From NCBI RefSeq assembly GCF_032248455.1, contig NZ_JAVTTP010000001.1:682001-746000 (forward strand): a DNA stretch of 64,000 nucleotides, given 5' to 3'. The stretch's first letter is position 1. Each line of letters opens with the position of its first letter. The stretch comes from Pricia mediterranea. Its GTDB lineage: Bacteria; Bacteroidota; Bacteroidia; Flavobacteriales; Flavobacteriaceae. A model generated the notes under the pieces. The model searched no databases, had not been told where the DNA came from, and was given only the letters and a program-made list of their open reading frames with translations. The position numbers and the translations under genes are program-made. This document shows positions 8,498 through 18,525 of this stretch, piece by piece.

Positions 8498-10963
8498 ATG
8501 AAACGTCTTTTACTACTATTCATCATTTCCCTATCCTACGTAAGCTTTGCCCAAGACCTGAAATCCCCCGCCGAATTCCTAGGATACGAACTCGGCACCC
8601 AATTTACCCGGCACCATGAGGTGGTGGACTATTATGAATACTTGGCGGAAGCGGCATCCGATCGGGTGCAAGTGCAGGAATACGGACGGACGAACGAACG
8701 CCGGCCCTTGTTGCTGGTCTACCTGTCATCCCAAGAAAACATGGCCGACCTGGAGAACATCCGGCAGGCCCATCTAGAGAATACCGAAGGGAAAGGAAAC
8801 GCCTCACAGGCCATCGTCTGGCTGAGCTATAACGTTCACGGAAACGAGAGCGTCAGTACCGAGGCCTCGATGCTGACCGCCTATACCCTACTGACCGATA
8901 AAAGCGATTACCTTGAAAACACGGTGGTACTCATCGATCCCTGTATCAATCCCGATGGGCGCGACCGCTACGTGAACTGGTACCATCAGTTCAAGAACTC
9001 TCCCAATAACGTGGACCCGAACAGTAAGGAACATCACGAACCTTGGCTGAACGGGCGGCCCAACCACTATATGTTCGACCTCAACCGCGATTGGGCATGG
9101 CTGACCCAGGTCGAAAGTCGCCAGCGGATCAAAATGTTCAACCAATGGCTGCCCCACGTGCATGTAGATTTCCACGAACAGGGCGTCGATGCCCCCTATT
9201 ACTTCGCCCCGGCAGCGGAACCCTTTCACGAGGTGATCACCGATTTTCAGCGGGATTTTCAGGTATCCATTGGAAAGAACCACGCCAAATATTTCGATGC
9301 CAACGGATGGTTCTATTTTACCAAGGAAATTTTCGATCTGCTCTATCCGAGTTACGGTGATACCTACCCCACCTATAACGGCAGCATCGGGATGACCTAC
9401 GAACAGGGCGGGAGCGGCCGGGCCGGACTGGGCATACTCACTGGTATCGGGGATACGCTGACCCTGCAGGACAGGATTGCGCACCATTTTACAACGGGAC
9501 TGTCCACCGTCGAAATTTCTTCCCAAAACGCGGAACAGTTGAACTCCGAATTCAAAAAGTTCTATCGGGACAAGGATTACAACTACAAAAGCTATGTGCT
9601 TAACGGGGATGTCGATAAGATCAAGGCCCTGACCCGGCTTTTAGAGCAACACGAGATCGAATACGGATGGGGCAAAAACGAAAACGTCAGGGGATACGAC
9701 TACAGAACCAGTAAAAATACCAACTCAAAAACAACGGAGGAAAGCCTTGTCATTTCCACGGACCAGAAAAAGGGCACCCTGGTGAAGGTACTGTTCGAAC
9801 CGGATGCCAAGTTGAGCGACTCCCTCACCTATGACATTACCGCTTGGTCGCTGCCCTATGCATACGGCCTTGATGCCCTGGCCTCGGAAAACAGCGTGGA
9901 TACGGATACAGGCAGGTCCGATACGTCTGAAAACCGAACCGCAGCATCGAATTTATCGCCGGATGCCTACGCCTATCTGACCGATTGGAACAGTTTTAAC
10001 GACGCGCAGTTCTTGGCGGCACTGCAAAGACATGACATTCGCGTACGCCACGCCAACAAGCCGTTTACCATGGACGCGGTGGACTATGGGAGGGGCAGCC
10101 TGATCATTACCCGTGCCGACAACCAGAACAATCCCGATTTTCTAAAAAAGCTTTCCCAGATTGCCTCAAATCACGACGTCCTGTTGACGGGCACCAATAC
10201 CGGCTTTGTCGAGGGGGGTAAGGATTTCGGTTCCGGATCGGTAGCGATGGTACCAAAAAACAAGATTGCCCTGCTCTCCGGCGAACCGACCTCGACCTTG
10301 CGGTTCGGGGAGATCTGGCATTTCTTTGAACAGCAATTGCAATATCCAGTCACGGTCATCGATACCGAGTATATGAACGGGGTAGAGCTATCGAAATACG
10401 ACATCCTCGTTCTACCGGATGGATACGGCTATGTAGATTTTATGGATGCGGATAAGCTGGAATCCCTCAAGGAATGGGTGGGGCACGGCGGCAAATTGAT
10501 CGCGATGGGCGATGCCCTAGAGGGACTGACCGGTGAAAAGGGATTTGCCCTCAAGGCCAAGGAAATGGAAAAGGACAGTACGATCGACCCCCAGATCTAT
10601 GACGATTCCGAACGAGAGCGAATCAAACAGGCCATCACCGGGGCCATTTTCAAGACCAAGGTCGATACGACCCATCCGTTGGCCTTCGGCTACGACGACA
10701 CCTATTTCAGCCTCAAGTTGGGCGATAGGGCCTACGGGTATCTGGAGGGTGGCACCGTTGTCTATCTGGAAGCCGACAGCACCAAGCCCGTCGCCGGATT
10801 TGCGGGAAGCGAGGCCCAAAAGAAGATTGGAGAAACCCTCGTTTTCGGGGTCGAATCCCACGGGGACGGGCAGGTAATCTATATGGTCGACAATCCGTTA
10901 TTCCGGGGCTTTTGGGAAAACGGAAAGTTGTTTTTTGCCAATGCGCTATTTATGGTAGATTGA
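8498..10963 (+). CDS. Secreted M14-family zinc carboxypeptidase
   Basis: An 821-aa exported peptidase. The signal peptide is about residues 1-18, ending SYVSFAQ. The M14 domain runs from about 25 to 400. Zinc ligands are seen in NVHGNES (His114, Glu117), with the second His in the VHVDFHEQG region, an Arg/Asn pair in NPDGRDRY and FDLNRDW, and a catalytic Glu expected in GMTYEQGG. The second half (about 480-821) looks like the glutamine-amidotransferase-like C-terminal region found in many Bacteroidota M14 proteins, ending LFFANALFMVD. It probably degrades peptides in the periplasm or outside the cell. It is 54 bp upstream of the PKD protein gene. Confidence 0.9.
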   Translation: MKRLLLLFIISLSYVSFAQDLKSPAEFLGYELGTQFTRHHEVVDYYEYLAEAASDRVQVQEYGRTNERRPLLLVYLSSQENMADLENIRQAHLENTEGKGNASQAIVWLSYNVHGNESVSTEASMLTAYTLLTDKSDYLENTVVLIDPCINPDGRDRYVNWYHQFKNSPNNVDPNSKEHHEPWLNGRPNHYMFDLNRDWAWLTQVESRQRIKMFNQWLPHVHVDFHEQGVDAPYYFAPAAEPFHEVITDFQRDFQVSIGKNHAKYFDANGWFYFTKEIFDLLYPSYGDTYPTYNGSIGMTYEQGGSGRAGLGILTGIGDTLTLQDRIAHHFTTGLSTVEISSQNAEQLNSEFKKFYRDKDYNYKSYVLNGDVDKIKALTRLLEQHEIEYGWGKNENVRGYDYRTSKNTNSKTTEESLVISTDQKKGTLVKVLFEPDAKLSDSLTYDITAWSLPYAYGLDALASENSVDTDTGRSDTSENRTAASNLSPDAYAYLTDWNSFNDAQFLAALQRHDIRVRHANKPFTMDAVDYGRGSLIITRADNQNNPDFLKKLSQIASNHDVLLTGTNTGFVEGGKDFGSGSVAMVPKNKIALLSGEPTSTLRFGEIWHFFEQQLQYPVTVIDTEYMNGVELSKYDILVLPDGYGYVDFMDADKLESLKEWVGHGGKLIAMGDALEGLTGEKGFALKAKEMEKDSTIDPQIYDDSERERIKQAITGAIFKTKVDTTHPLAFGYDDTYFSLKLGDRAYGYLEGGTVVYLEADSTKPVAGFAGSEAQKKIGETLVFGVESHGDGQVIYMVDNPLFRGFWENGKLFFANALFMVD

Positions 10964-11017
10964 GGGCAGATCAATTGTATAGCACCAATATCCGATTCGG
11001 ATACTAGACCTAGCTAA

Positions 11018-13549
11018 ATGAATACGAATACAGTCATTAATTTATCTGTCACTTTAAGATTGTCGGTCGTTCCGTTCCACGGAAAGTGGGGACGGGCGAT
11101 TCCCTTCTTCGCCCTGTTCTTTTTGCTTCCCCATCAAGGCCGGGCGCAGTGCCTATCAACACCCTTCCCCGATCAATGGGCGGTGCACGAGCTGCAAACC
11201 AGCGAACTACCCTACCGCTCGGTGTATATCTATGCGGATTTCGATATCGACGGCGATGGACGAAAAGACATCGTTACCGGCCAATGGTGGTACCGTAACC
11301 CCGGTTCGGCCTCGGGGAACTGGACCCGGAATACCATCGGTGGGTCGTTTAGGAACTTGGCGCATATTTATGATTTCGACGCCGATGGCGATTTGGACCT
11401 CCTCGGTACTACAGGCGACTATGAAGGTGCCGATATGGTCTGGGCCGAAAACGACGGGTCGGGGAACTTTACGATTCATTCCAATATCCCTTCGGGAGAC
11501 ACCGACTTCTATGAGCCCTTTTTAGCGGGCATAGCCGGCGCCCGTTTTCAAAACGGTGGACCCTATCAAATAGCCATCAACTGGAACGGGGCGGAATCCA
11601 CTGGCTCCCCTGTGCAGCTATTGACCGTGCCGGCCGATCCAGTGAATACGGAATGGCCGCTTGAGGATATCAGTTCAAGTTCCCTGGGCGAAGATCTGCA
11701 GAAAGGGGATATCGACGGAGACGGGGACCTTGACCTGTTTCAATCCAAAAACTGGCTGCGCAACAATGGCGATGGCACCTGGACCACGGTGGATACGGGA
11801 ATCGACTACGTAACCACCCCAGATCGCGCCCAATTGGCCGATTTTAACGGGGACGGGAATCTTGATGCCGTGGTCGGGCAGCTGACTATCGGTACGGGCA
11901 ACCCGGCGCGAATGGAATTCGCTTGGTTCGAGGCCCCGCCCGATCCCAGCCAAAATTGGGTACGACACGTCTTGGCCACCGATATCAACGGAAGCTTGAG
12001 CGTCTTCGCAGAAGATATCGATCTTGACGGGGATGTCGATATCATTGTGGGCGAATGGAAGGGCGACAACCGATTGATCGCCTTTGAAAACGACCTTTGC
12101 GATTCAGGGGAATGGATCCGGCATACGCTCAACGCCGGCGGCACCGGATTCGACCACCACGATGGGGCACGGGTAGTCGATATCGATGGCGACGGGGATT
12201 TTGATATCGTTTCCATAGGATGGGATAATATCGTCCCCCGGATATTCGAGAATACGACCGCCATTAACAGTACCGAACCTCCCCTTGCCGATGCAGGCAA
12301 CGATAAGGAAATCACATTGCCCAATAACTCGGTGACCCTGACCGGTTCGGGAAGCGACCCCGACGGCGGGGAAGTGAACTTTTTGTGGACACAGGAAAGC
12401 GGACCGGACACCGCGGTCCTCTCGGTGGATACGACTGCGGAACTTTCCGTCAGCGAACTGGATGAAGGCAGCTATGTTTTCAGACTGACCGTTACCGATG
12501 ATGAAAACGAGACCGCCTTTGACGAGGTGACGGTGATCGTTTATCCCGCCGAGGTCGTTACGGAAGTCCCCGTGGTAGAGGTCGGTGCCGATCAAAGCAT
12601 CACCCTTCCCGAGAATACAGTGGTCCTGACCGGTTTTGGGAGCGACCCCGATGGCGGGGAAGTGAGTTTTTTGTGGACACAGGAAAGTGGTCCCAACGCC
12701 GCTACGCTCTCAGGAGATACGACCGCGGAACTGTCCGCCGGCGAACTGATCGAAGGCAACTACGTCTTTAGACTGACCGTGACCGATGATGAAAACGAGA
12801 CCGCCTTTGACGAGGTGACAGTGAGTGTCGATCCGGCCGTAATCGATCCCGAAGATCCCGAGGACACGGAGAACCCTGAGATTCCCCCCAATGAAGCGCC
12901 CGTTGCCCTCGCTACGGCTACGCCCTTGAGCGGAACGGCACCCCTTGAGGTCCAATTTGATGCTTCCGGTTCCACCGACGATAGTGCCATCGTTAGCTAT
13001 ACCTGGAATTTTGGGGAGGAAGGGACATCCTCGGAAATAAATCCCCGGTACGCTTTTGAATCCCCCGGTACCTACAAGGTCACTTTGACCGTAGCGGACG
13101 CCGAGGAACTGACGGATTCGTTAGAGATCAGCATTGGGGTTACCGAGCCAGAACCCGAACCAGAACCTGAGCCGGAACCACAACCCGAACCAGGACCTGG
13201 GCCAGAACCCGAACCAGAACCTGAGCCGGAACCCGAACCCGAACCACAACCCGAACCGGAACCCGAGCCTGAGGCCGAAGCTGCCGCTATCCGGCTTGAA
13301 ACCAATCCCGGTAAAAACGGGGTGGCGAAATTGCTATTGATCGGCCAATCCGAAGATGTTCAAGTTATTTCCCTCCACTTGCACGATGCTACGGGACGGT
13401 TAATCAAAAACTTTGACCCAAAAAAGTTATCCGGGGAAGCCAACAGCTATACGATTCCTGTGGCCACCTTACCTGCCGGTATTTACCATATCGGCATAAA
13501 AACAAACAAAGGGAACGAAGAAACGATTTCGCTGGTGGTGAGGAATTAG
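11018..13549 (+). CDS. Secreted FG-GAP/VCBS and PKD-domain protein with type IX sorting domain
   Basis: An 843-aa surface or secreted protein. After a long signal-type N-terminus (hydrophobic about 28-45) come at least five FG-GAP/VCBS-like repeats with DxDxDGDxD calcium loops (for example [41 protein letters not shown]). Two PKD/REJ-like repeats follow ([19 protein letters not shown] and a near copy), then a PKD domain ([19 protein letters not shown]). A Pro-Glu linker of about 40 residues leads into a C-terminal type IX secretion domain with the pattern [12 protein letters not shown]. Function beyond adhesion or glycan binding is unknown. Confidence 0.88.
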   Translation: MNTNTVINLSVTLRLSVVPFHGKWGRAIPFFALFFLLPHQGRAQCLSTPFPDQWAVHELQTSELPYRSVYIYADFDIDGDGRKDIVTGQWWYRNPGSASGNWTRNTIGGSFRNLAHIYDFDADGDLDLLGTTGDYEGADMVWAENDGSGNFTIHSNIPSGDTDFYEPFLAGIAGARFQNGGPYQIAINWNGAESTGSPVQLLTVPADPVNTEWPLEDISSSSLGEDLQKGDIDGDGDLDLFQSKNWLRNNGDGTWTTVDTGIDYVTTPDRAQLADFNGDGNLDAVVGQLTIGTGNPARMEFAWFEAPPDPSQNWVRHVLATDINGSLSVFAEDIDLDGDVDIIVGEWKGDNRLIAFENDLCDSGEWIRHTLNAGGTGFDHHDGARVVDIDGDGDFDIVSIGWDNIVPRIFENTTAINSTEPPLADAGNDKEITLPNNSVTLTGSGSDPDGGEVNFLWTQESGPDTAVLSVDTTAELSVSELDEGSYVFRLTVTDDENETAFDEVTVIVYPAEVVTEVPVVEVGADQSITLPENTVVLTGFGSDPDGGEVSFLWTQESGPNAATLSGDTTAELSAGELIEGNYVFRLTVTDDENETAFDEVTVSVDPAVIDPEDPEDTENPEIPPNEAPVALATATPLSGTAPLEVQFDASGSTDDSAIVSYTWNFGEEGTSSEINPRYAFESPGTYKVTLTVADAEELTDSLEISIGVTEPEPEPEPEPEPQPEPGPGPEPEPEPEPEPEPEPQPEPEPEPEAEAAAIRLETNPGKNGVAKLLLIGQSEDVQVISLHLHDATGRLIKNFDPKKLSGEANSYTIPVATLPAGIYHIGIKTNKGNEETISLVVRN

Positions 13550-13633
13550 AGAGAACCCTACAGGCAGTTGAAAAGGCTCATGACTCGCTATATAAGAAAG
13601 GCGTCCAGACCTTAATTGGGGCCTAGGCTATCC

Positions 13634-14956
13634 CTAGTGGGCGACTTGCGTAATCAAAAATATAATTGAGATCGCCGAAATTCCCAAGGTCAGCGTGCCC
13701 AAGGTATGTACCTGGTTACCCTGTTTGACATCCATGCCGGTAAGTTGAGTCAGCACCCAAAAGAAACTGTCGTTGGCATGCGAGACCACGGTCGATCCCG
13801 CACCAATGGCCAGTACGGTCATGGTTTTCATAAAAGGGTCTTCCAAGCCAAGAGCGGGCATCATCGGGGCCACGATCGAGGCCGTAGTGATCAGGGCCAC
13901 CGTGGAAGAACCCTGGGTAGTCTTTAGACAGGACGCCAACAAAAAAGGAAAGAACAGACCGATCGTCATTCCCGAAAAGCTTTCGGTGATGAGTTCCGCG
14001 AAACCCGAATTCTGTAGCATCGCCCCAAAAATACCCCCCGCACCGGTAATGAGGATTATCGGCGCAGCGATCAACAACGAATCGCCTAACCATCCCGTGG
14101 AGGAATAGACTTTAACATCCAACTTTTCGGGCAACAACAACGCCAACAGTACTCCGATCAAGAGGGCGATGACCGGCTCTCCCAAAAAGGCGACGACCGG
14201 ATAGACCGGCGAGGTGGTCAAATTAAGCTGAGGATAATCGAAAACGGACTTCAATACGATCAGTACGATGGGCACGACGATACACAAAAGCGACAACCTC
14301 AATTTCGGTTTGTGCAGTGCATCGGCTGAAGATTCGATGGTGATGGGAATTTTCACCTTGGAGGCGATTTTTGTCGCGAAAAAGTAACAGGGCACCAGCG
14401 AAAGCATACTGACGATCACCCCCCAAAGAATTACGCTGCCCAGTTCCGCCCCCAGAATTCCCGCTGCCGCAATCGGGCCCGGGGTCGGGGGCACCATCAC
14501 GTGGGTGGCGGTAAGCCCCAAGGCCAAGGCCGCCGTCGTACCCGCATAGGAGACCTTGGCCTTATCGGACAGCGCCTTGTTCAGCGAATTCATAATGATA
14601 AAGGCGGAATCGGCAAACACGGGAACGGACAATAGATATCCCGTTATCATCATCGCCAGATGAATCGATTTCTCGCCTATCCAGTTGAGCATTCGGGTAG
14701 CGATCACCATCGCCCCGCCCGATTTTTCAAGGATGGTGCCAATCGCGACCCCGAAGAAAATAATGAGTCCGATCTTCCCCATGATACTGCCAAAACCCGT
14801 GTTGACCGAGGAGATTATTTCCGTCACCCCCATCCCCGTAATAAATCCGTATCCGATTGCCGCCAACAGCAGCACAAAAAAGGGATGGATTTTCCATCGG
14901 ACAATCCCAATGATTATGAAGGCCAAAGCGATGATCAGGGCGATAACGTGTATCAT
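13634..14956 (-). CDS. GntP-family gluconate/galactonate:H+ symporter
   Basis: A 440-aa inner-membrane permease with about 12 hydrophobic segments and GntP motifs: GYGFITGMG near the N-terminus, GTILEKSGGA, and LGLTATHVMVPPTPGP in the central signature. The C-terminal half has SCLKTTQGSSTVA and AIGAGSTVVSHANDSFFW. It is the last gene of a minus-strand cluster with dgoD, eda and kdgK, so D-galactonate (or a related aldonate) is the likely substrate; E. coli GntP homologues carry gluconate. Confidence 0.92.
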   Translation of the reverse strand: MIHVIALIIALAFIIIGIVRWKIHPFFVLLLAAIGYGFITGMGVTEIISSVNTGFGSIMGKIGLIIFFGVAIGTILEKSGGAMVIATRMLNWIGEKSIHLAMMITGYLLSVPVFADSAFIIMNSLNKALSDKAKVSYAGTTAALALGLTATHVMVPPTPGPIAAAGILGAELGSVILWGVIVSMLSLVPCYFFATKIASKVKIPITIESSADALHKPKLRLSLLCIVVPIVLIVLKSVFDYPQLNLTTSPVYPVVAFLGEPVIALLIGVLLALLLPEKLDVKVYSSTGWLGDSLLIAAPIILITGAGGIFGAMLQNSGFAELITESFSGMTIGLFFPFLLASCLKTTQGSSTVALITTASIVAPMMPALGLEDPFMKTMTVLAIGAGSTVVSHANDSFFWVLTQLTGMDVKQGNQVHTLGTLTLGISAISIIFLITQVAH

Positions 14957-15110
14957 GTAGTAGGGTTAAAGGGTTAAAGTTTAAGGGTCGAAGTTTAAGG
15001 TTCAAGGATCATGGGTTAAGGCCATAGGTTCAAGGTTAAAAAATATCCTTGAACCTTGAACAGCTGCGAAACAGCAATTGAATCTTGAATTACGGCCGAC
15101 GTCCACCCTC
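14957..15110. repeat. GGTTAAAG/GGTTCAAGG heptamer-like repeats and hairpin
   Basis: Between gntP and dgoD lies a run of imperfect 7-9 bp units (GGGTTAAAG, TTTAAGG, GGTTCAAGG). It ends in an inverted pair GTTCAAGG / CCTTGAAC at about 15028-15060, which could form a weak attenuating hairpin in the dgoD-gntP message. No gene is visible in this 278-bp gap. Confidence 0.6.
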
Positions 15111-15234
15111 TTATCCTAAAACTCGTTCTGTAGACTACAGATTGAATTTTCAAATTTTCAAAAGGCTTCATTCTCAACTTAAAATCACATTTACGTGGTT
15201 TCATTTCTACATTGATTCCATTTCCACCATAATT

Positions 15235-16392
15235 TCACCATTCCGTAAGGCTGCCGTCTTCGTTTCTCCAGATAGGATTGGTCCAGTCGTGGCCGACTTC
15301 TTGTCCCTCTTTCAGCTTTTCTTCGTTGATGCTCACGCCCAGCCCCGGGTTTTTGAGTAGGTCGACATAGCCATCCTTCACCGTGAAAACCTCGGGATTG
15401 TCCATATAATCCAAAAGATCGAAACCTTGATTGTAATGGATGCCTAGGCTACTTTCTTGGATGACCGCGTTGATACTGGCAAAATCCACCTGCAGGCACG
15501 ACGCCAAAGCAACGGGCCCAAGGGGACAATGCGGTGCCACGGCTACGTCATAGGCTTCGGCCATCCCCGCTATTCTCCGTACTTCGGAGATTCCCCCGGC
15601 GTGGCTTACGTCTGGCTGGATGATATCCACAGTGCCCCGGTGCAACACTTCCTTAAAATCCCAGCGGGAATACAGGCGCTCGCCGGTAGCGATCGGAATT
15701 CCCGTATAGGAATAAATTGTATCGAGGGCCTCGTTGTTTTCGCTGAGCACCGGCTCTTCGAAGAACATGGGACTGTAGGGTGAAAGTTCATCGATCAGGC
15801 GTTTGACCATGCCCTTGTGGACCCTTCCGTGGAAATCAAGTCCGATATCCAAACCGTCGCCGAATTCCTCCCGTAAGATTCTCATATTGTTGGCCACGGA
15901 TTTTATTGAATTCAGGGAATCGATCCATTCAAAAGGACCGGTGGCGTTCATCTTGACGGCCTTGTAGCCCTGTTGCACCTTTTCCCGGGCCTGTTCGAGC
16001 ATGACTTCGGGATTATCTCCGCCTATCCAACAGTACATTTTCATCTTTTGGCGTACCGCCCCGCCCAGAAGTTCGTAGACCGGAACGCCCAAATGCTTGC
16101 CCTTGATATCCCAAAGGGCTTGGTCGATGCCGGAGATGGCACTCATCAAGATGGGTCCTCCTCGATAAAACCCACCGCGGTATAGGGTCTGCCAAATGTC
16201 TTCGATGTCGTTTGCCGAGCGGCCGATGACATACGGCGATAGCTCCCGGACACAGGCTTCAACGGTAGCCGCCCTGCCTTCGACTACGGGTTCGCCCCAT
16301 CCGACGATTCCGCTTGCGGTCGTCATTTTCAGGAACAACCATCGCGGTGGCACCTTAAAGAGCTCTATTTTTTCGATGCGGGGTTCCTTCAT
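15235..16392 (-). CDS. dgoD: D-galactonate dehydratase-type enolase superfamily enzyme
   Basis: A 385-aa mandelate-racemase/muconate-lactonizing fold enzyme that dehydrates D-galactonate to 2-keto-3-deoxygalactonate. Length and sequence follow DgoD: N-terminal KVPPRWLFLKMTT, YRGGFYRGGPILMSA, metal-ligand regions in DIGLDFHGR, FFEEPV and ATGERLYSRWDF, a catalytic His in VAPHCPLGP, and the C-terminal WTNPIWRNEDGSLTEW. Its neighbours (kdgK, eda, gntP) match a DeLey-Doudoroff-like route. Closely related aldonate dehydratases cannot be fully excluded. Confidence 0.9.
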   Translation of the reverse strand: MKEPRIEKIELFKVPPRWLFLKMTTASGIVGWGEPVVEGRAATVEACVRELSPYVIGRSANDIEDIWQTLYRGGFYRGGPILMSAISGIDQALWDIKGKHLGVPVYELLGGAVRQKMKMYCWIGGDNPEVMLEQAREKVQQGYKAVKMNATGPFEWIDSLNSIKSVANNMRILREEFGDGLDIGLDFHGRVHKGMVKRLIDELSPYSPMFFEEPVLSENNEALDTIYSYTGIPIATGERLYSRWDFKEVLHRGTVDIIQPDVSHAGGISEVRRIAGMAEAYDVAVAPHCPLGPVALASCLQVDFASINAVIQESSLGIHYNQGFDLLDYMDNPEVFTVKDGYVDLLKNPGLGVSINEEKLKEGQEVGHDWTNPIWRNEDGSLTEW

Positions 16393-16444
16393 TTTGAATT
16401 AGGGTATTTTACATTGATAATGGGCATTAGCGTTGGCTGTTACT

Positions 16445-16605
16445 TTGTTTCGACAAGCGGAAAATGTCAGGTCGAGTACTTCGACTGCGCTCAGCATAAA
16501 CTGCAGTCGAAAACCTCGAAGCGGCCTTCCTGTCGGGTCGAGCGCAGTCGAGACCTCAAGGGCTGGAAGCAAGGAGTTCTCGACTGCGCTCGAACGGACA
16601 TCCCG
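16445..16605. repeat. Dispersed TCGACTGCGC-type repeats, cluster 3
   Basis: The 323-bp gap between dgoD and eda holds GGTCGAGTACTTCGACTGCGC, GTCGGGTCGAGCGCAGTCGAGA and CTCGACTGCGCTCGAACGG, arranged as direct and inverted copies. They belong to the same family as at 3390 and 6275. The insertion separates eda from dgoD but not their direction. Confidence 0.7.
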
Positions 16606-16715
16606 AACATTTTTTATGTTTTTATTATCAATTATTTAAACTAGTGCTAGGTTCATTATAGGATTTTGACTACTGACCTCTAAAACTCTCAGTTGCAGAT
16701 CGCGTTAGCGCTAAA

Positions 16716-17372
16716 TCACAAAGATCGAAAGCTCAAAAACTTCTCCGCCAAAGCGGTAATTTCCTTAAAATCCGCTTCCGTTTTGACACCACTTTTGACC
16801 AGACTGCTTCCCAGTCCCACTCCCCCGATGCCCGCCGCGAACCAATCCCGAATGTTGTTTTCGTCTATGCCCCCGACCACAAAAAAGGGTACGGCGTCGA
16901 AAGGACCTTTGAGGGATTTAAAATAGGAAATCCCCAAATTTCCCGCCGGAAACAATTTTATGATATCGGCACCATAGGTAAGGGCATCGGCGACTTCCGT
17001 GGGCGTCACGGCCCCCATCACTACGGGGACGCCGCTGGAATTGGAGACTTCCGCCACCGTTCTATTGGTATTCGGGGTCACCAAAAATTGCGCTCCGGCC
17101 GCTATCGCCTGTGTGGCCAATTCGGCGTTGGTCACCGTTCCCGCGCCAATTGAGACTTGCGGATGCCTATCACGTGCGTTCTTGATTTCTTTTGCAAAAC
17201 CCGGGGTATTGGTGGTAATTTCCAATACCTGTACCCCGCCGGTCACAAGGGCATTTACCGTAGGGGCTACGGCCTCTTGTTCCTCCAACCTTATCACGGC
17301 TATCAGTTTTTCACTGAGAATGCGGTCGATTGTTGTTCCCATCTTGCAATTAAGGTTTTTATGCTCGCTCAT
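16716..17372 (-). CDS. eda: KDPG/KDPGal aldolase
   Basis: A 218-aa class I aldolase that splits 2-keto-3-deoxy-6-phospho sugar acids into pyruvate and glyceraldehyde 3-phosphate. Motifs: the Glu in VLEITTNTPG, GAGTVTNAE, FLVTPN, and the Schiff-base Lys in IIKLFPAGNLG. The frame is open far upstream, but that part overlaps kdgK in another frame. The ATG at 17372 overlaps the kdgK TGA (ATGA), which points to coupled translation and fixes the start. Confidence 0.94.
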   Translation of the reverse strand: MSEHKNLNCKMGTTIDRILSEKLIAVIRLEEQEAVAPTVNALVTGGVQVLEITTNTPGFAKEIKNARDRHPQVSIGAGTVTNAELATQAIAAGAQFLVTPNTNRTVAEVSNSSGVPVVMGAVTPTEVADALTYGADIIKLFPAGNLGISYFKSLKGPFDAVPFFVVGGIDENNIRDWFAAGIGGVGLGSSLVKSGVKTEADFKEITALAEKFLSFRSL

Positions 17373-18376
17373 CGTATAACATGTCCCGATATATTTCCGG
17401 CGACAATGGCATCGATTTCGCTTTCGTCGCTGGTGTGGATGTCCCCCGACATCGTATGTTTTAGGGCAAAAGCGGCCGTGGCAAAATCGATACATCTTTG
17501 TTGGTGCCAGCCTTTTTCCAACGCATGGAGGAAGCCCGCGGCAAAGGCGTCCCCGGTGCCGAAACGGTCGGTAACTTCGATGTCGTACGCATTCGAGATT
17601 ATGGGATTGTTTTCCGAAATACAGGCACCGCTCAATCGATTTTGAGAGGCCGAGCTGTGGTCGCGCACGGTAAAGGCGAGCTGTTCCGTGCCGAAGAGGT
17701 GTCTCGCCTTCCGAAGGGCATCGAGGGTTTTGTCCGTCGGATTGTTTCCATTGAACACCAGACCGTAAACATCTTTTAGCACGCCGATATTTCCGAAGAC
17801 CAGATCGGTGTGCTCCAAAATCCCATCGAAGATGGCTTTTGCCTTTTTGGGATAGTCCCAAAGGCTCCTTCGATAGTTTAGGTCAAAGCTTACTTTCACC
17901 CCCATTTTTCCGGCTGTCTTTACAGCCAGTACACACGCCTCGGCACATGGCTTCGAGAGGGCGGGGGTGATTCCGGATACATGCAACCATTTTTGATTTT
18001 TGAGGATGCACTCCCAATCGAATTCCCCCTTATCCATCGTAGCGATCGCCGAACCGGCGCGATCATAGACCACTCGTGAGGGACGGATGGAACTTCCCAG
18101 TTCGATGAAATAAGTTCCCATTCTTTCTCCTCCCGTGATGCAGTTTTCCGTGGATATCCCAAATCGGTCGAGGGACTGTCGAGCACCTTGTCCCAATGGA
18201 TTATCGGGCAATTTGGTGATAAACTGTACGTCATTGCCCAAACAGGCCAAGGAAACCGCCACGTTGGATTCCGAACCGGCATAATCTACGGCAAAAAGGG
18301 ATGAATTTCGAAGACGGTCCGCTTGTCCGGAGGGAACAAGGCGCAACATGATTTCGCCGAACGTGGAAAAGGACAT
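17369..18376 (-). CDS. kdgK: 2-keto-3-deoxy sugar acid kinase (PfkB family)
   Basis: A 335-aa ribokinase-fold enzyme that phosphorylates 2-keto-3-deoxygluconate (and probably the galactonate epimer) before aldolase cleavage. N-terminal FGEIMLRLVPSG and GSESNVAVSLACLG, and the C-terminal anion-hole/catalytic motif DRFGTGDAFAAGFLHAL, define the PfkB family. It is the first gene of the kdgK-eda-dgoD-gntP cluster, with a 4-bp overlap to eda. The context suggests that it serves galactonate breakdown; no separate dgoK is present. Confidence 0.92.
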   Translation of the reverse strand: MSFSTFGEIMLRLVPSGQADRLRNSSLFAVDYAGSESNVAVSLACLGNDVQFITKLPDNPLGQGARQSLDRFGISTENCITGGERMGTYFIELGSSIRPSRVVYDRAGSAIATMDKGEFDWECILKNQKWLHVSGITPALSKPCAEACVLAVKTAGKMGVKVSFDLNYRRSLWDYPKKAKAIFDGILEHTDLVFGNIGVLKDVYGLVFNGNNPTDKTLDALRKARHLFGTEQLAFTVRDHSSASQNRLSGACISENNPIISNAYDIEVTDRFGTGDAFAAGFLHALEKGWHQQRCIDFATAAFALKHTMSGDIHTSDESEIDAIVAGNISGHVIR

Positions 18377-18525
18377 CGATTGGTTGATTTATCCCCTAAA
18401 AATAGGAAAAAAATCCAATCTTTCCCTTCACACGCACGAACGGAGGGGAAATTGCGGCTTTTGACTCCTTTCAAGGTTCGGACCCGACTTCGTCGCTGTT
18501 TGAGTTTCAAGGCCTATAGCACCCC

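Noticed and set aside
11018-13549. Tandem near-identical segments in the PKD protein as recent gene duplication
   Set aside because: These are ordinary PKD/REJ-like domain repeats with expected sequence drift.
17373-17861. Upstream extension of eda
   Set aside because: It lies inside kdgK in another frame; the ATGA overlap at 17369-17372 marks the real start.
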